Notes: a model not told the origin generated them from the letters alone. A stretch of DNA of 61,920 nt from an uncultured Bacteroidota bacterium (GCA_903905065.1 CAIVEW010000112.1:1-61920); one strand, 5' to 3'. Counted from the first letter of the stretch, positions 39,668-49,181 are shown. Program-made: numbers and translations.

Positions 39668-41803
39668 ATGGCAAGTAAAAAGAACAACCCAGCGAAAAAT
39701 ACCCCTGTTGGGCCTGCAAAGTCTCCTGCTAGTGCGCCCCTCCGGAAACCGGCTTCCGCTTCCGTGGCGCCGAATACGCAGAAAGACGGGTTTATCTCGC
39801 GCTATTACGAGTGGCTGGTGGTCGTGGGTATATCCCTGCTGACCTATTTATTTTACAAGGAGATACTCAACAACCAGCTCACCAACTGGGACGACCTCGG
39901 TTATATTATTACTAATCCCCTTATCAAAGACCCATCGATGGATGGGTTGCGTAAGATATTCTCGATAGACAACCCTGTGATGGGCAACTACCATCCGCTT
40001 ACCATAATGCTCTACTGGATTGAGTATGGTCACTACGGCCTCGACCCCTGGATATATCACTTCGACAGCCTCATTTGCAATATACTGGTGACCATTGCTG
40101 TTTACTTTTTTGTTCGCGTACTTACCCGCCGCCCGGTAGCTGCTGCGGTTGCTGCGATTCTTTTCGGGCTGCACCCTATGCACGTGGAGACCGTGGCATG
40201 GGCTGCTGGTCGTAAGGACATGATCTACGGATTGTTTTACGTCCTATCGCTGATGTGCTACGTATATTATTTAAGGTCAGCGTCCAAGAGTAAAAAAATA
40301 GTTTGGTATAGTGCTACTATTGTCCTTTTTGCCCTTTCCCTGCTGGCCAAGTCGGTGGGGGTTACACTGCCAATCACATTCTTTCTTATCGACCTGCTGG
40401 AAGGAAGGACGTTGTTTATCGGCGGCAATAATGCAGGAGGCATCATAGGTGACCGCAAAAACGGCAAGTTCAACTACCTCCTTTTTCTTGAAAAAATACC
40501 CCATCTGGGACTGGCTGTTCTTTTCGGCATAATATCTATATATGCGCAGAAAAACATAGGTGCCCTGGGAACACTGGATGTGCATTTCACCACGTTCGAG
40601 CGTATAGCAATTGCCGGCTATAATGCGTGCTCCTATCTTTGGAAATCAGTGATACCGGTAGGGATGTGCAACTTCTACCCCTACCCTATGAAGGATGCCA
40701 GCGACGCCTTGCCGGGTTACTTCTACATTTACCCGCTACTGGTCCTGGGACTGATCGTTGCTGTCTGGTGGTTCGGCCGTAAAAACAAAATGCTCATATT
40801 CGGTCTTGGTTTCTTCTTTGTGAATATAGTGTTGTTGCTGCAACTTATACCTGTCGGCGGCGCAGTGATGTCTGACCGCTATACTTACCTCCCATACCTT
40901 GGCCTGTTCGTCATAGCCGGTTGGTTTGTCTCCGGTTATTTTGAACCAGGGAAGAACAGGCAGACAGGGACTGTGTTGCTGGTGGTCACCTTCGCGTACT
41001 CTATGATATATGGCTACCTCACTAACCAGCAATGCAAAGTATGGTATGACTCTATAAGTCTGTGGAATAATGACATCGAAAAGTATCCGTCCAATCCGGT
41101 ATCCTACTTCTACCTGGGGCAGGAATACTACTCTAAATTTGAAGCGGAGATAAACCCCAAGGACCGGCAACGCTACCAGGACTCGGCCCAAATCTGCTTT
41201 ATGGCTTCCATTCAAAAGAAGCCTGACTACATTAATCCCATTGTATGCCTGGCGGAGTTGCAGCGAGCTACCAACCAGATAGATGCCGCTAAATCAACCT
41301 ATTTCCAGGCGTTGAAGATCAATGAGACTCATACCGAAAACAAAATCCAAAACAAAGATGAGAGTGTATTCCTTGGCCTGGGCGTTATTTATAGTATAAA
41401 GCGCCAATATGATTCGGCAGAGTATTATTTTAAGGAGGCGCTGAAGCTGAAGGCTTACTTCCCGGAGGCGTACAGTAACTATGCCAACTTCTTGGATATT
41501 GTGGGCAAACAGGACTCGTCGCTGAAATATTACGCTGTTGCAATCTCCCAAAACCCAGACGCCCCGATACCTTATATGAACCGGGCAAGGATAATGATGC
41601 TGCAGAATAAGCCGGAACAAGCACTTGTTGACTATAATAAAGTCATAGCTCTTAAGCCGGAGAAGGCAGATGCGTATTACCTAAGATCTAAAGCCTATAA
41701 TGCGCTGGGCAAGAAACCGCAGGCGCTGCAGGATGTGGAAAAAGCGAAAGCGCTGGGGTATCCGAACATTGATGCTACTTATTATCAGTCTTTAAAAAAC
41801 TGA
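39668..41803 (+). CDS. TPR protein with a GT-C-like polytopic membrane domain
   Basis: 711 residues from ATG 39668 (MASKKNNPAKN), preferred over 39602, whose extra codons translate a repeat. Residues 1-45 are a basic Pro/Ala-rich tail. Then comes a polytopic domain with NWDDLGYIITNPLIKD, YHPLTIMLYWIEYGHYG, LHPMHVETVAWAAGRKD and about ten membrane helices, resembling PMT/TMTC-type O-glycosyltransferases: Asp-Asp after the first helix and the HPxxVE loop. The C-terminal 230 residues hold TPR units (YFKEALKLKAYFPEAYSNYANF, ALVDYNKVIALKPEKADAYYLRSKAY). It may glycosylate exported proteins. A paralogue lies at 58903-60768. Confidence 0.72.
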   Translation: MASKKNNPAKNTPVGPAKSPASAPLRKPASASVAPNTQKDGFISRYYEWLVVVGISLLTYLFYKEILNNQLTNWDDLGYIITNPLIKDPSMDGLRKIFSIDNPVMGNYHPLTIMLYWIEYGHYGLDPWIYHFDSLICNILVTIAVYFFVRVLTRRPVAAAVAAILFGLHPMHVETVAWAAGRKDMIYGLFYVLSLMCYVYYLRSASKSKKIVWYSATIVLFALSLLAKSVGVTLPITFFLIDLLEGRTLFIGGNNAGGIIGDRKNGKFNYLLFLEKIPHLGLAVLFGIISIYAQKNIGALGTLDVHFTTFERIAIAGYNACSYLWKSVIPVGMCNFYPYPMKDASDALPGYFYIYPLLVLGLIVAVWWFGRKNKMLIFGLGFFFVNIVLLLQLIPVGGAVMSDRYTYLPYLGLFVIAGWFVSGYFEPGKNRQTGTVLLVVTFAYSMIYGYLTNQQCKVWYDSISLWNNDIEKYPSNPVSYFYLGQEYYSKFEAEINPKDRQRYQDSAQICFMASIQKKPDYINPIVCLAELQRATNQIDAAKSTYFQALKINETHTENKIQNKDESVFLGLGVIYSIKRQYDSAEYYFKEALKLKAYFPEAYSNYANFLDIVGKQDSSLKYYAVAISQNPDAPIPYMNRARIMMLQNKPEQALVDYNKVIALKPEKADAYYLRSKAYNALGKKPQALQDVEKAKALGYPNIDATYYQSLKN

Positions 41804-41814
41804 ATATCCAGATC

Positions 41815-42573
41815 ATGAAAATCAGATACCGGAAATGGGGGTTAAGAATCGTTGCTACGGGTATCGTTATTTTGGGCTTGCTGGTGGTTATTGTACTTAA
41901 CCCTATGTTGGTTTATGCAAACAAGACTGCCGCCGGAAATTATACTATTTGCTCCCAAAACCGGCCTGATCCATATTTTATTGAGCACCTCAACGACGTT
42001 ACAAACTTGTTGAAGGCAAGCGAGCTGTACGAAGGCAAACAAAAACTTACAATATGCATGAATGATGGCAGCGTTTTCCCCTGTTTGGTGCAGGCCATTC
42101 AAGGCCGTGCCTTTGCATACGGATACTATGGCAATGTAGTGTTGAACGGCACCTTGAATGCCCGGGATAATTATGTGGAATTGAACGGCTACAAATGGAA
42201 CCTCACTGAACTGATAGCCCACGAAGCCACGCATTGCATGCAGTTTCATAAATTAGGATTTTTTCATACAAATCCCATAGCCAGGTTCCCCCAGTGGAAA
42301 TGGGAAGGCTACCCCGAATATGTGGCCCGTAAAAACAAAGCTTGTCTTGTCAACAATATCAGCCACTTATTAGAAACGGAACATACAGACAATAACAACT
42401 GGATCAGTTTTGATGATAGCACGGGCACAGTGATCCCATACTATAAAAGCTGGCTGCTGGTGCAATTTTGCCTGGACGTGCGAAAAATGAGCTACGCGGA
42501 ACTGCTAAAAGATACTGCGCGCGAGGCAGTAGTCACCCAATATATGATGAGTTGGTACGCTGCCAGAAAATAA
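41815..42573 (+). CDS. Membrane-anchored HExxH protein, putative metallopeptidase
   Basis: 252 residues. One N-terminal membrane helix (about 10-33, IVATGIVILGLLVVIVLNPML) anchors the protein, leaving the rest outside. HEATH at 136-140 is a zinc-binding HExxH motif. EGYPEY at 164-169 supplies a downstream Glu (Glu164) as in gluzincins. The preceding strand (YVELNGYKWNLTELIA) is consistent with the edge strand of metzincin/gluzincin folds. No family name can be given with confidence. It begins 11 bp after the TPR membrane protein gene and is probably in the same operon. Confidence 0.6.
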   Translation: MKIRYRKWGLRIVATGIVILGLLVVIVLNPMLVYANKTAAGNYTICSQNRPDPYFIEHLNDVTNLLKASELYEGKQKLTICMNDGSVFPCLVQAIQGRAFAYGYYGNVVLNGTLNARDNYVELNGYKWNLTELIAHEATHCMQFHKLGFFHTNPIARFPQWKWEGYPEYVARKNKACLVNNISHLLETEHTDNNNWISFDDSTGTVIPYYKSWLLVQFCLDVRKMSYAELLKDTAREAVVTQYMMSWYAARK

Positions 42574-42629
42574 CAGCGGCGCCGCTAACGACCGTTCTCT
42601 GTTATCAACAATTTTATATTTTTAAAGCT

Positions 42630-42926
42630 ATGGATAAAAAATATTTTGTGCTTTATCTCCGGCCCTGCCGCCCGGATTTTGCACAAACGATGTCAGACAA
42701 AGAGCGAAATATCATGCAGCAGCATGTTGCATATTGGGCTAAATATCTGGAGCAGGGGATCATGTTGGTATTCGGCCCGGTTTATGATCCCAGCGGCGCA
42801 TACGGCCTTGGAATAGTAGCAGCAGACAGCGAGGAGCAGTTACTATCGTTAATGGCTAATGACCCGGCGTCTGAAATCAATAAATATGAACATTTCCCGA
42901 TGAGAGCGGTAATGGCCCCAAAATAG
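42630..42926 (+). CDS. YciI-like protein
   Basis: 98 residues from ATG 42630 (MDKKYFVLYLRPCRPDF). The earlier start at 42468 would overlap the preceding gene. The dimeric alpha-beta barrel pattern of YCII is seen: FVLYLRPCRPDFAQTM, IMQQHVAYWAKYLEQG with the conserved His, LVFGPVYDPSGAYGLGIV and INKYEHFPMRAV. YciI homologues are small cytoplasmic proteins of largely unknown activity; some act as dehalogenase-like or sensory subunits. It probably stands alone. Confidence 0.8.
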   Translation: MDKKYFVLYLRPCRPDFAQTMSDKERNIMQQHVAYWAKYLEQGIMLVFGPVYDPSGAYGLGIVAADSEEQLLSLMANDPASEINKYEHFPMRAVMAPK

Positions 42927-43017
42927 GCGCCTGGCAAAAGGCATCCAATATTAACAATCTTTACGACCTCAAATTTGATATACCAATAAACAATACATAA
43001 ATTGCAGCCCAATCCAA

Positions 43018-43070
43018 GAAAATTCCAAAGCTTAAATTCCAAATTCCAAATTCCAATTTTAAACTTTAAA
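43018..43070. repeat. AT-rich AAATTCC tandem repeat before metK
   Basis: AAATTCC-type units recur (AAATTCCAAATTCCAAATTCC region) in the metK leader. Similar low-complexity spacers lie at 18170-18210 and 60836-60870. Confidence 0.5.
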
Positions 43071-43087
43071 AAATCAGTATTCTAACA

Positions 43088-44341
43088 ATGTCGTATCTAT
43101 TTACATCAGAGTCAGTATCAGAAGGGCACCCTGATAAGGTTGCCGACCAAATATCGGACGCACTCGTGGATAACTTCCTGGCGTGGGACCCACAGGCTAA
43201 GATAGCCTGCGAAACACTGGTTACTACCGGTCAGGTGGTGCTGGCAGGTGAGGTAAAATGCAAGACCTATATAGATGTGCAAACCATAGCGCGTGAGGTG
43301 ATAGCTAAAATAGGCTACACTAAGAGCGAATATATGTTTGAAGCGCACTCCTGCGGTGTACTCTCTGCCATTCATGAGCAGAGCGCAGACATCAACCAGG
43401 GTGTGGAAAAAGCCAAGAAAGAAGACCAGGGCGCGGGCGACCAGGGTATGATGTTTGGTTACGCTACCAACGAAACAGACAACTACATGCCGCTGGCACT
43501 GGACCTGGCGCATAACCTGCTGCTGCAACTAGCCGCCATCCGCAAAGAAGGCAAGGAAATGAAGTACCTGCGCCCCGATGCAAAAAGCCAGGTAACGCTT
43601 GAATACAGCGACGACAATAAGCCAGTGCGCATAGATGCAATCGTTATCAGCACGCAGCATGATGACTTTGCCGAAGAGAAGAAGATGCAGGCGAAGATCA
43701 TGAAGGATGTGAAGGAGATACTGATACCACGTGTGTTGAAGAGCTATCCGCAGCATGTTCACTTGTTTAACGCGAAAATAAAATACCACATCAACCCAAC
43801 AGGCAAGTTCGTAATAGGCGGCCCGCATGGTGATACCGGCCTTACAGGCCGTAAGATCATTGTAGACACATACGGTGGCAAGGGTGCACACGGTGGTGGC
43901 GCATTCAGCGGTAAAGATCCGAGCAAAGTGGATCGCTCGGCTGCATATGCTACACGCCACATAGCCAAGAACCTGGTAGCTGCGGGTGTGTGTGATGAGG
44001 TGCTGGTGCAGGTGTCTTACGCTATAGGCGTGGCACAGCCCATGGGCATTTACATTCAGACTTACGGTACCGCCAAGGTAGACATGAGCGACGGACAGAT
44101 AGCGAAAATAGTGAGCGAGGTGTTTGATATGCGCCCATACTTTATAGAAGAGCGCCTGAAACTGCGCCAGCCTATGTATAGCGAGGCAGCAGCCTATGGC
44201 CATATGGGCCGTACTCCGGAAACTGTGACTAAGGTTTTCAAGAGCGCTGACGGCAAGAGTAAGACCATGAAGGTGGAGCTGTTTACCTGGGAAAAGCTGG
44301 ACTATGTGAAGAAAGTGAAAGCAGCTTTTAAGATAAAATAG
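43088..44341 (+). CDS. metK: S-adenosylmethionine synthetase
   Basis: 417 residues, somewhat longer than the E. coli enzyme (384), as usual in Bacteroidota. Motifs: [21 protein letters not shown] (in parts), the ATP loop [14 protein letters not shown], the second signature [19 protein letters not shown] and [21 protein letters not shown]. It makes SAM from methionine and ATP, the methyl donor also used by the Dam methylase in this window. The gene has its own strong terminator at 44411-44445. No SAM riboswitch is evident in the leader. Confidence 0.97.
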   Translation: MSYLFTSESVSEGHPDKVADQISDALVDNFLAWDPQAKIACETLVTTGQVVLAGEVKCKTYIDVQTIAREVIAKIGYTKSEYMFEAHSCGVLSAIHEQSADINQGVEKAKKEDQGAGDQGMMFGYATNETDNYMPLALDLAHNLLLQLAAIRKEGKEMKYLRPDAKSQVTLEYSDDNKPVRIDAIVISTQHDDFAEEKKMQAKIMKDVKEILIPRVLKSYPQHVHLFNAKIKYHINPTGKFVIGGPHGDTGLTGRKIIVDTYGGKGAHGGGAFSGKDPSKVDRSAAYATRHIAKNLVAAGVCDEVLVQVSYAIGVAQPMGIYIQTYGTAKVDMSDGQIAKIVSEVFDMRPYFIEERLKLRQPMYSEAAAYGHMGRTPETVTKVFKSADGKSKTMKVELFTWEKLDYVKKVKAAFKIK

Positions 44342-44410
44342 TTCGACAGTTCGACAGTTTTGGAATTCGACATTTAGTACGAATTAATAATTCCAAATCT
44401 GGTGGAAGAA

Positions 44411-44445
44411 TTAAAGTCCCTGCTAATGCGGGGACTTTAATTTTT
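44411..44445 (+). terminator. metK terminator
   Basis: Stem TTAAAGTCCC / GGGACTTTAA (44411-44420 and 44431-44440), 10-nt loop, then TTTTT. Confidence 0.85.
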
Positions 44446-44621
44446 GGGGAATCCACACAGTTGCAATGTGAGGTCGTGTGATAAAAAGGCGAACCAAAGC
44501 ACTTCTTTCAAGATCAAAGCATTATTTATTATGTTTTTAACAGGGGGTAGCGTTTTTGTAGCAGGCATGATTTTTTTCGATGGAAGGGTACAAACTTTCA
44601 TTTTTAAAAAACCAAATTGTT

Positions 44622-45935
44622 ATGACAAACCATCGTAAACACCAAAACACAACAACGCTAGAGCGTGACTACAATGAAACAGACCGCAACACTAATGAAA
44701 GCGGCAGCAGCTACAGCGACATGAACAGTGACGACTTCACAAATGACTCGCTGGGAACCGGTAAGAACAATCATAAAAACCGCGGCAGCCAAAATGAAAA
44801 CTATGGCAACATAGGCAGTTACCAGGACAACTATGCAGGCCGCAGTTATGGCTCTGCAGGCAACCGCGACTGGGACAACGACCGTGACGCAAACAATTAC
44901 CGAGGCTCTTCTTACGGCGGCGGCCGTGGTGACCAAGGTCGCAGGTACGAAGGCGGGCAACAATACAACAGCAATTATGGCGGGCAGCAATACGGTGGCC
45001 GCAATAATGAGGGCCGTTTCGGTGGAGGCACTGGTTACCAGGGCGGTGATTACGATAGAGATACGCAAAATAACAGCCGCTGGGGACAGCGTAATGACTG
45101 GCAAAACCAAGACCGCGAGAACTATGGAAATATGGGTAACTCCGGTTACGGCCAAAGTGGCTCCCGTTACAGCAGCAATGAACAATGGGACAATGGCAGT
45201 AACTATGGTAACTCACAGAGAGGCGGGTATGGCCAGGGCAACAACCAATGGGGCGGCCGTAGCCAAGGCTCAGAGTGGAACGACCGTGGCAACCAATATG
45301 GCAATACCGGGTACGGCAGTGGGTCGCAGGGAGGCAACAGCGGCTATGGCTCACAGTACGGAAGCGGCAACACAGGACTTGGTTCTCAATGGGGCAACAG
45401 CGGCAGTGGTTCGCAATACGGAAGCGGCAATACCGGTAGTGGCTCTCAATGGGGTAACAGCGGCTCAGGGTCGCAATACGGAAGCGGTCACACAGGTTCT
45501 CAGTGGGATAACGGCGGAAGCAGTTCTCAATGGGGTAAAGGCGGATCAGGATCAGACTACGATACCATGCACAAAGGCAAGGGGCCAAAAGGCTACAAGC
45601 GCTCAGACGAACGCATACAGGAAGACATCAACGACCGCCTCACCGACGATCCACAACTGGACGCATCGGAAATTGAAGTAAACGTAACTAACGGAGAAGT
45701 GAAGCTGAGCGGTACAGTTAGCAACCGGGAAGCTAAGCGCCGCGCTGAAGATGTGGCTGAGGCGATTTCCGGAGTGTCTAACGTAGAAAACAGCATTCGT
45801 GTAAAACAAGATAAAGAAACCGGTAGCACTTCTGACAAGAGTTCTATTTCGGGCTCATCGTCGACCGTTTCGTCATCGTCTGCGAATAGCCACAATGGAA
45901 ACGATAAAAATAAGAAGGCCAGCACAATGTCTTAA
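44622..45935 (+). CDS. BON-domain protein with a long Gly/Asn/Ser/Gln-rich region
   Basis: 437 residues from ATG 44622 (MTNHRKHQNTT); a longer frame from 44580 is less likely. Residues about 40-325 are low-complexity, rich in Gly, Asn, Ser, Gln, Tyr and Arg, with repeats such as SQYGSGNTGSGSQWGNSG. This is prion-like and intrinsically disordered, and similar to RGG/YG-rich assembly domains. Residues about 337-403 form a BON domain: DERIQEDINDRLTDDPQLDASEIEVNVTNGEVKLSGTV (in parts), usually linked to membrane binding and osmotic or envelope stress. There is no signal peptide. The tail is Ser-rich. A terminator follows at 45979. Confidence 0.75.
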   Translation: MTNHRKHQNTTTLERDYNETDRNTNESGSSYSDMNSDDFTNDSLGTGKNNHKNRGSQNENYGNIGSYQDNYAGRSYGSAGNRDWDNDRDANNYRGSSYGGGRGDQGRRYEGGQQYNSNYGGQQYGGRNNEGRFGGGTGYQGGDYDRDTQNNSRWGQRNDWQNQDRENYGNMGNSGYGQSGSRYSSNEQWDNGSNYGNSQRGGYGQGNNQWGGRSQGSEWNDRGNQYGNTGYGSGSQGGNSGYGSQYGSGNTGLGSQWGNSGSGSQYGSGNTGSGSQWGNSGSGSQYGSGHTGSQWDNGGSSSQWGKGGSGSDYDTMHKGKGPKGYKRSDERIQEDINDRLTDDPQLDASEIEVNVTNGEVKLSGTVSNREAKRRAEDVAEAISGVSNVENSIRVKQDKETGSTSDKSSISGSSSTVSSSSANSHNGNDKNKKASTMS

Positions 45936-45978
45936 TGAAGACAAACCGTGAGGTAACACAAATATCGCGAACGAATAG

Positions 45979-46010
45979 AAGAGGATGCCTGGAAAAGCAT
46001 CCTCTTTATT
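45979..46010 (+). terminator. Terminator of the BON gene
   Basis: Stem AAGAGGATGC / GCATCCTCTT with loop CTGGAAAA, then TATTTATG. Confidence 0.75.
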
Positions 46011-46065
46011 TATGATGTATTGCAAGCCCCAAAACTGGTACGAGAGACAATGTCGATCAAAAAGA

Positions 46066-46096
46066 AAACCGTCCCAAAATATTTTGAGACGGTTTA
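46066..46096 (-). terminator. Terminator downstream of the small membrane genes
   Basis: Near-perfect 30-bp palindrome (AAACCGTCCCAAAAT / ATTTTGAGACGGTTT), T-rich on both sides. It probably ends the 46419-46120 minus-strand unit. Confidence 0.65.
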
Positions 46097-46119
46097 TATT
46101 TTTTGTTGATTGTATGGCA

Positions 46120-46194
46120 TTACTTGTTATGAGCTGCAATAGCCATTACGACAATTAAAGGCAGCATTTCGTAATCTGCGATCACTTCTTCCAT
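46120..46194 (-). CDS. Possible 24-residue peptide
   Basis: ATG 46194 to TAA 46120-46122 encodes 24 residues with an acidic start (MEEVIADYEM), a hydrophobic centre (LPLIVVMAIAA) and HNK at the end. It begins 12 nt after the stop of the two-helix protein gene and before the terminator at 46066, as expected for the last gene of a small operon. Too short for confidence by composition alone. Confidence 0.35.
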   Translation of the reverse strand: MEEVIADYEMLPLIVVMAIAAHNK

Positions 46195-46206
46195 AAGGTT
46201 GGTCTG

Positions 46207-46419
46207 CTAGACTTTCCGCATGCGATACTTATCCATTTTTATAGCAGAAGCCAGGAGCAAAGCGCCGAAAACCCCGGGCACAACAGCCGCTGCAAGATAG
46301 GGCAGTTGTAAAGCCAGGATATTGCCGAAACTGACAGTAGCACACACTACTGCGGCTATAAATAAGAGCACGCCTAAAAAGGCATAAGTATAGATCGTGT
46401 TTTCTGTATTTGGTTCCAT
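46207..46419 (-). CDS. Small two-helix membrane protein
   Basis: 70 residues with two membrane helices (about 9-31, IYTYAFLGVLLFIAAVVCATVSF, and 37-58, LPYLAAAVVPGVFGALLLASAI) and a basic C-terminus KMDKYRMRKV on the cytoplasmic side. The family is not recognised. It is separated by 168 bp from the divergent YtxH-like gene and followed by a possible 24-residue peptide and a terminator, forming a compact unit of small membrane proteins. Confidence 0.55.
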   Translation of the reverse strand: MEPNTENTIYTYAFLGVLLFIAAVVCATVSFGNILALQLPYLAAAVVPGVFGALLLASAIKMDKYRMRKV

Positions 46420-46586
46420 AGCACTGCGTTTTATCTGTTAGAAAATTTGTACCACAAAAATATTATGCCAGCTACCTGCAGCCGAATGTTTTTCGGTGAA
46501 TAGTGTTATAATATAGGTAAAACGCTCCATCCTGATTTTTATTGGCACGGTTCTGTTAATGTTTAGAGCAACAAAAACTATTTTTT

Positions 46587-46781
46587 ATGAAAACCGTGAA
46601 ATATTTCCTGTATGCGGCGCTGGGTGTGACCGCAATACTATTGCTGACATCAGACAGGGCGAAAGAGGTAAGGGATGACCTCGAAGACAAGGCAATGGAC
46701 AAAGCCAAAAAATGGAAGGCCAAATGGTCTAAACTGGCGAGTGATGGCAACGGCTTGGTCGCTGACCTAAAGCACTCGTGA
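46587..46781 (+). CDS. YtxH-like small membrane protein
   Basis: 64 residues. One N-terminal helix (KYFLYAALGVTAILLLTS) followed by a charged amphipathic region (DRAKEVRDDLEDKAMDKAKKWKAKWSKLA), the layout of YtxH/GvpP-type proteins, often induced in general stress. Many such genes lie near BON or YeaQ genes in Bacteroidota, and a BON gene is 650 bp away. A clear bidirectional terminator follows at 46813. Confidence 0.6.
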   Translation: MKTVKYFLYAALGVTAILLLTSDRAKEVRDDLEDKAMDKAKKWKAKWSKLASDGNGLVADLKHS

Positions 46782-46812
46782 TCAAAACGTATTACCCTTT
46801 GACTATGAAACT

Positions 46813-46842
46813 AAAGAGCGGAGATTGTTCTCCGCTCTTTTT
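46813..46842. terminator. Bidirectional terminator between converging genes
   Basis: Perfect 11-bp stem AAAGAGCGGAG / CTCCGCTCTTT (46813-46823 and 46830-46840), 6-nt loop, T run to the right. It serves the YtxH-like gene and possibly the hydrolase gene. Confidence 0.85.
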
Positions 46843-46860
46843 ACATTTTATCGTTCAGAC

Positions 46861-49161
46861 CTATTGGTTAATCATTATTTTCCTGAATACCTTATTGCCA
46901 TTTTCGCTGGTTATTACCGCATAATAAATGCCGGTAGCCAGCGTGCGTGGCAGGTAAAGTGTAGAATTGGCGAGTCGTGAGGTAAATACGGTCTGCCCAT
47001 ACAGGTCCAACAATGTTATCATATCCGTACTTGATGTACCGGTTATATACAAATGATCGCTTGCCGGATTCGGTCCTATTGCCAAGTTGCCGGCTGCCAG
47101 TTGCGATACCGATGCCGTGACCACATTAATGGCCTTGCAAAACGTGTCTGTGCATACAAAGCCATTCTTGCGATAGGCTGAAACGGACAGGCACACACTA
47201 TATGTACCTCCTGCAGGGTAAATATGCATCGGTGGGTTTTTCAAAGTGGATGTATCGTTGGTTCCGGAGGCGGCGTCTCCAAAGTTCCAGTGCCAGGCAA
47301 GAGAATCCGTTGTATTGGCTGTTGTGGCGTTTGTAAAAGTTACGTGGTGTGATGCTCCTATACTATCAGTGAATACGGCAGTAATACCGCTACATGGTGG
47401 ATTGCTGAAGGCGAGATCGCTGACTAATACAGATCCTTTTTTCGATTTGTTGAACGCAAACCTGACAGCACGAACTTTAGCGAGGTTAATACCGGTAAAA
47501 TCACCGAGTGGTATTTTGACAGTGTTAAACATCAGTTTTGGCAAGTCGCCGGCTTGAGTACCGGGCTGGTAAAATAAGACATTGCTATAATTGGCTACCG
47601 CCAGGCCACTGCTATCTCCCAGCGAATCAATAAGCTGTACGGTAAAGTTGAGATTGGAGTCTAAGTGGGTTTGGTTGTAGTTTACAGATGTCCTGAACGA
47701 TAGATCATGATAACTGGTCAGGTCCTCATATGCAGCAGGCACGTCATTCTGGATCCAAGCCACACTCGTATCCCACTGCATCCCCATCTGCGATAACCCC
47801 AATGATGAATTATTGCTGTTGTGCGGTTGTTTGGCTTGTGAGAATGGCGAAAAGCAACTTGTTTCGCCAACACTTGTTCCGCCACCGCAAACTTCAGAAG
47901 ACAGCAGACTATCTGTTGTCACGCCGCCACTGAGCGAGTTCGTTGTAAGCCGGGCAGGTATATCTGTCCGGTTTAGATCCAGCCGGTTCATCAGCGCGGG
48001 TTGAAACGAAACGTGTACCTGCGCAGAGGTAAGTGTTGACGAAGCTGGTGGAATGGTGTCATCCACATTCAGGATGGGAGCAAACTGATTTTCATGGCCA
48101 AGATATACCCGGTAAAACGCAGCAAAATAGGGCAGCAAAGCAGCCTTCTGGGTAATGCTGTCCAGGCGGCCTGAGCCAGTCGCGCTGGTACCGCACCATG
48201 CGGCCGTTTCAGAATAACTGTACGTCCAATCGTCCACCCCACCTGGTATGGGAGAACCCGGAGTCCAGACAGTATTAAACAGGTCGTGATCCGCACCCAT
48301 GTATACAATTTCATGCTTGGGTGCCTGGTCTGCGGTGTCATTGTATCTCGGGTCATCGTAAAAATGTACTCCCTCAAGGTCGTTAACATCGCCATCACAG
48401 TATGGGGCTATATTGATGAGCGGTATGCCATTAAGAACATGCCTGTAAAAGTCGACCGGTGCAAGGGTCATGACGGCTTTTATGCCGTATGGGCTTCCCA
48501 ACGACCGGTTGTACTCTGCATGAAACACAGCACCTTCGCCGCCCCTTGAGTGGCCCATCGTGCCAATATTCTGCATATCGAGTTTACCGACGAACAACAG
48601 CGAATCGCCGGGAAACCCGCCGGTGGTGTTCCAGGTGTTCCAAATGTCAAGGTGATGTTGCATCAGGTAACCGCGCGCCGGCATTCCGTCCTCATAAGAA
48701 CCAGCAACACTACCGTCGTAAGCATTTATGGCATTTGCAGAAATGGAAATAACAATGTAGCCATGACTGGCCATGTTCCTCGCCAGGTAGTCATAACCTT
48801 CGTAACTGACGATCGATTTGTTTACACCCGTGCAAGGCCAGTCAGAACCGGGGCCGCTGGCCTCCAGCATAGTGGTGGAGTCGTAGCAGGTAGAATGTCG
48901 TCCATGAAGTATCTCGATCACAGGAAATGGCCCGGACCCCAGATCGGCCGGATAATGCACTGAACCAGCCACTTCCAAATTATATGGGAATACAGAAGAT
49001 GGTGGAGTATATGCTGCATCACCTAGATTGTACTCCGCTTTAATAACCATATGGGTTCCCGGAACACCTGGGTCTGGTGTTTGCCCTAATGCCTGATACA
49101 CAGCGCCAAACAAAAAGAAGGTTACCAGTATTTGTGGAAAGAGTACATTTTTAATGCCCAT
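46861..49161 (-). CDS. T9SS-exported alpha/beta hydrolase with PKD domain
   Basis: 766 residues. Signal peptide 1-26 (ending QALG). Hydrolase domain about 55-380 with GHSRGGEG around Ser205, HGRHSTCYDS oxyanion region, and DLEGVHFYDD and GADHDLFN as candidates for the acid and the His. It resembles secreted cutinase/chlorophyllase-type or poly-ester hydrolases. Then a beta-rich domain, a PKD domain (WHWNFGDAASGTNDTST, in parts) and a C-terminal sorting domain (AIGPNPASDHLYITG ... YYAVITSENGNKVFRKIMI, in parts) for type IX secretion. It probably cleaves external esters; the substrate is unknown. Confidence 0.82.
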   Translation of the reverse strand: MGIKNVLFPQILVTFFLFGAVYQALGQTPDPGVPGTHMVIKAEYNLGDAAYTPPSSVFPYNLEVAGSVHYPADLGSGPFPVIEILHGRHSTCYDSTTMLEASGPGSDWPCTGVNKSIVSYEGYDYLARNMASHGYIVISISANAINAYDGSVAGSYEDGMPARGYLMQHHLDIWNTWNTTGGFPGDSLLFVGKLDMQNIGTMGHSRGGEGAVFHAEYNRSLGSPYGIKAVMTLAPVDFYRHVLNGIPLINIAPYCDGDVNDLEGVHFYDDPRYNDTADQAPKHEIVYMGADHDLFNTVWTPGSPIPGGVDDWTYSYSETAAWCGTSATGSGRLDSITQKAALLPYFAAFYRVYLGHENQFAPILNVDDTIPPASSTLTSAQVHVSFQPALMNRLDLNRTDIPARLTTNSLSGGVTTDSLLSSEVCGGGTSVGETSCFSPFSQAKQPHNSNNSSLGLSQMGMQWDTSVAWIQNDVPAAYEDLTSYHDLSFRTSVNYNQTHLDSNLNFTVQLIDSLGDSSGLAVANYSNVLFYQPGTQAGDLPKLMFNTVKIPLGDFTGINLAKVRAVRFAFNKSKKGSVLVSDLAFSNPPCSGITAVFTDSIGASHHVTFTNATTANTTDSLAWHWNFGDAASGTNDTSTLKNPPMHIYPAGGTYSVCLSVSAYRKNGFVCTDTFCKAINVVTASVSQLAAGNLAIGPNPASDHLYITGTSSTDMITLLDLYGQTVFTSRLANSTLYLPRTLATGIYYAVITSENGNKVFRKIMINQ

Positions 49162-49181
49162 TGCATTGCTGTTTTAATGAT

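Noticed and set aside
44444-44638. 64-codon frame before the BON gene
   Set aside because: It starts at a TTG inside the T run of the metK terminator, overlaps the BON start and has no recognised features.
44658-45681. Three long frames on both strands in the BON gene
   Set aside because: Low-complexity codon repeats of the Gly/Asn/Ser/Gln region leave the other frames open; only the frame ending in a BON domain is credible.
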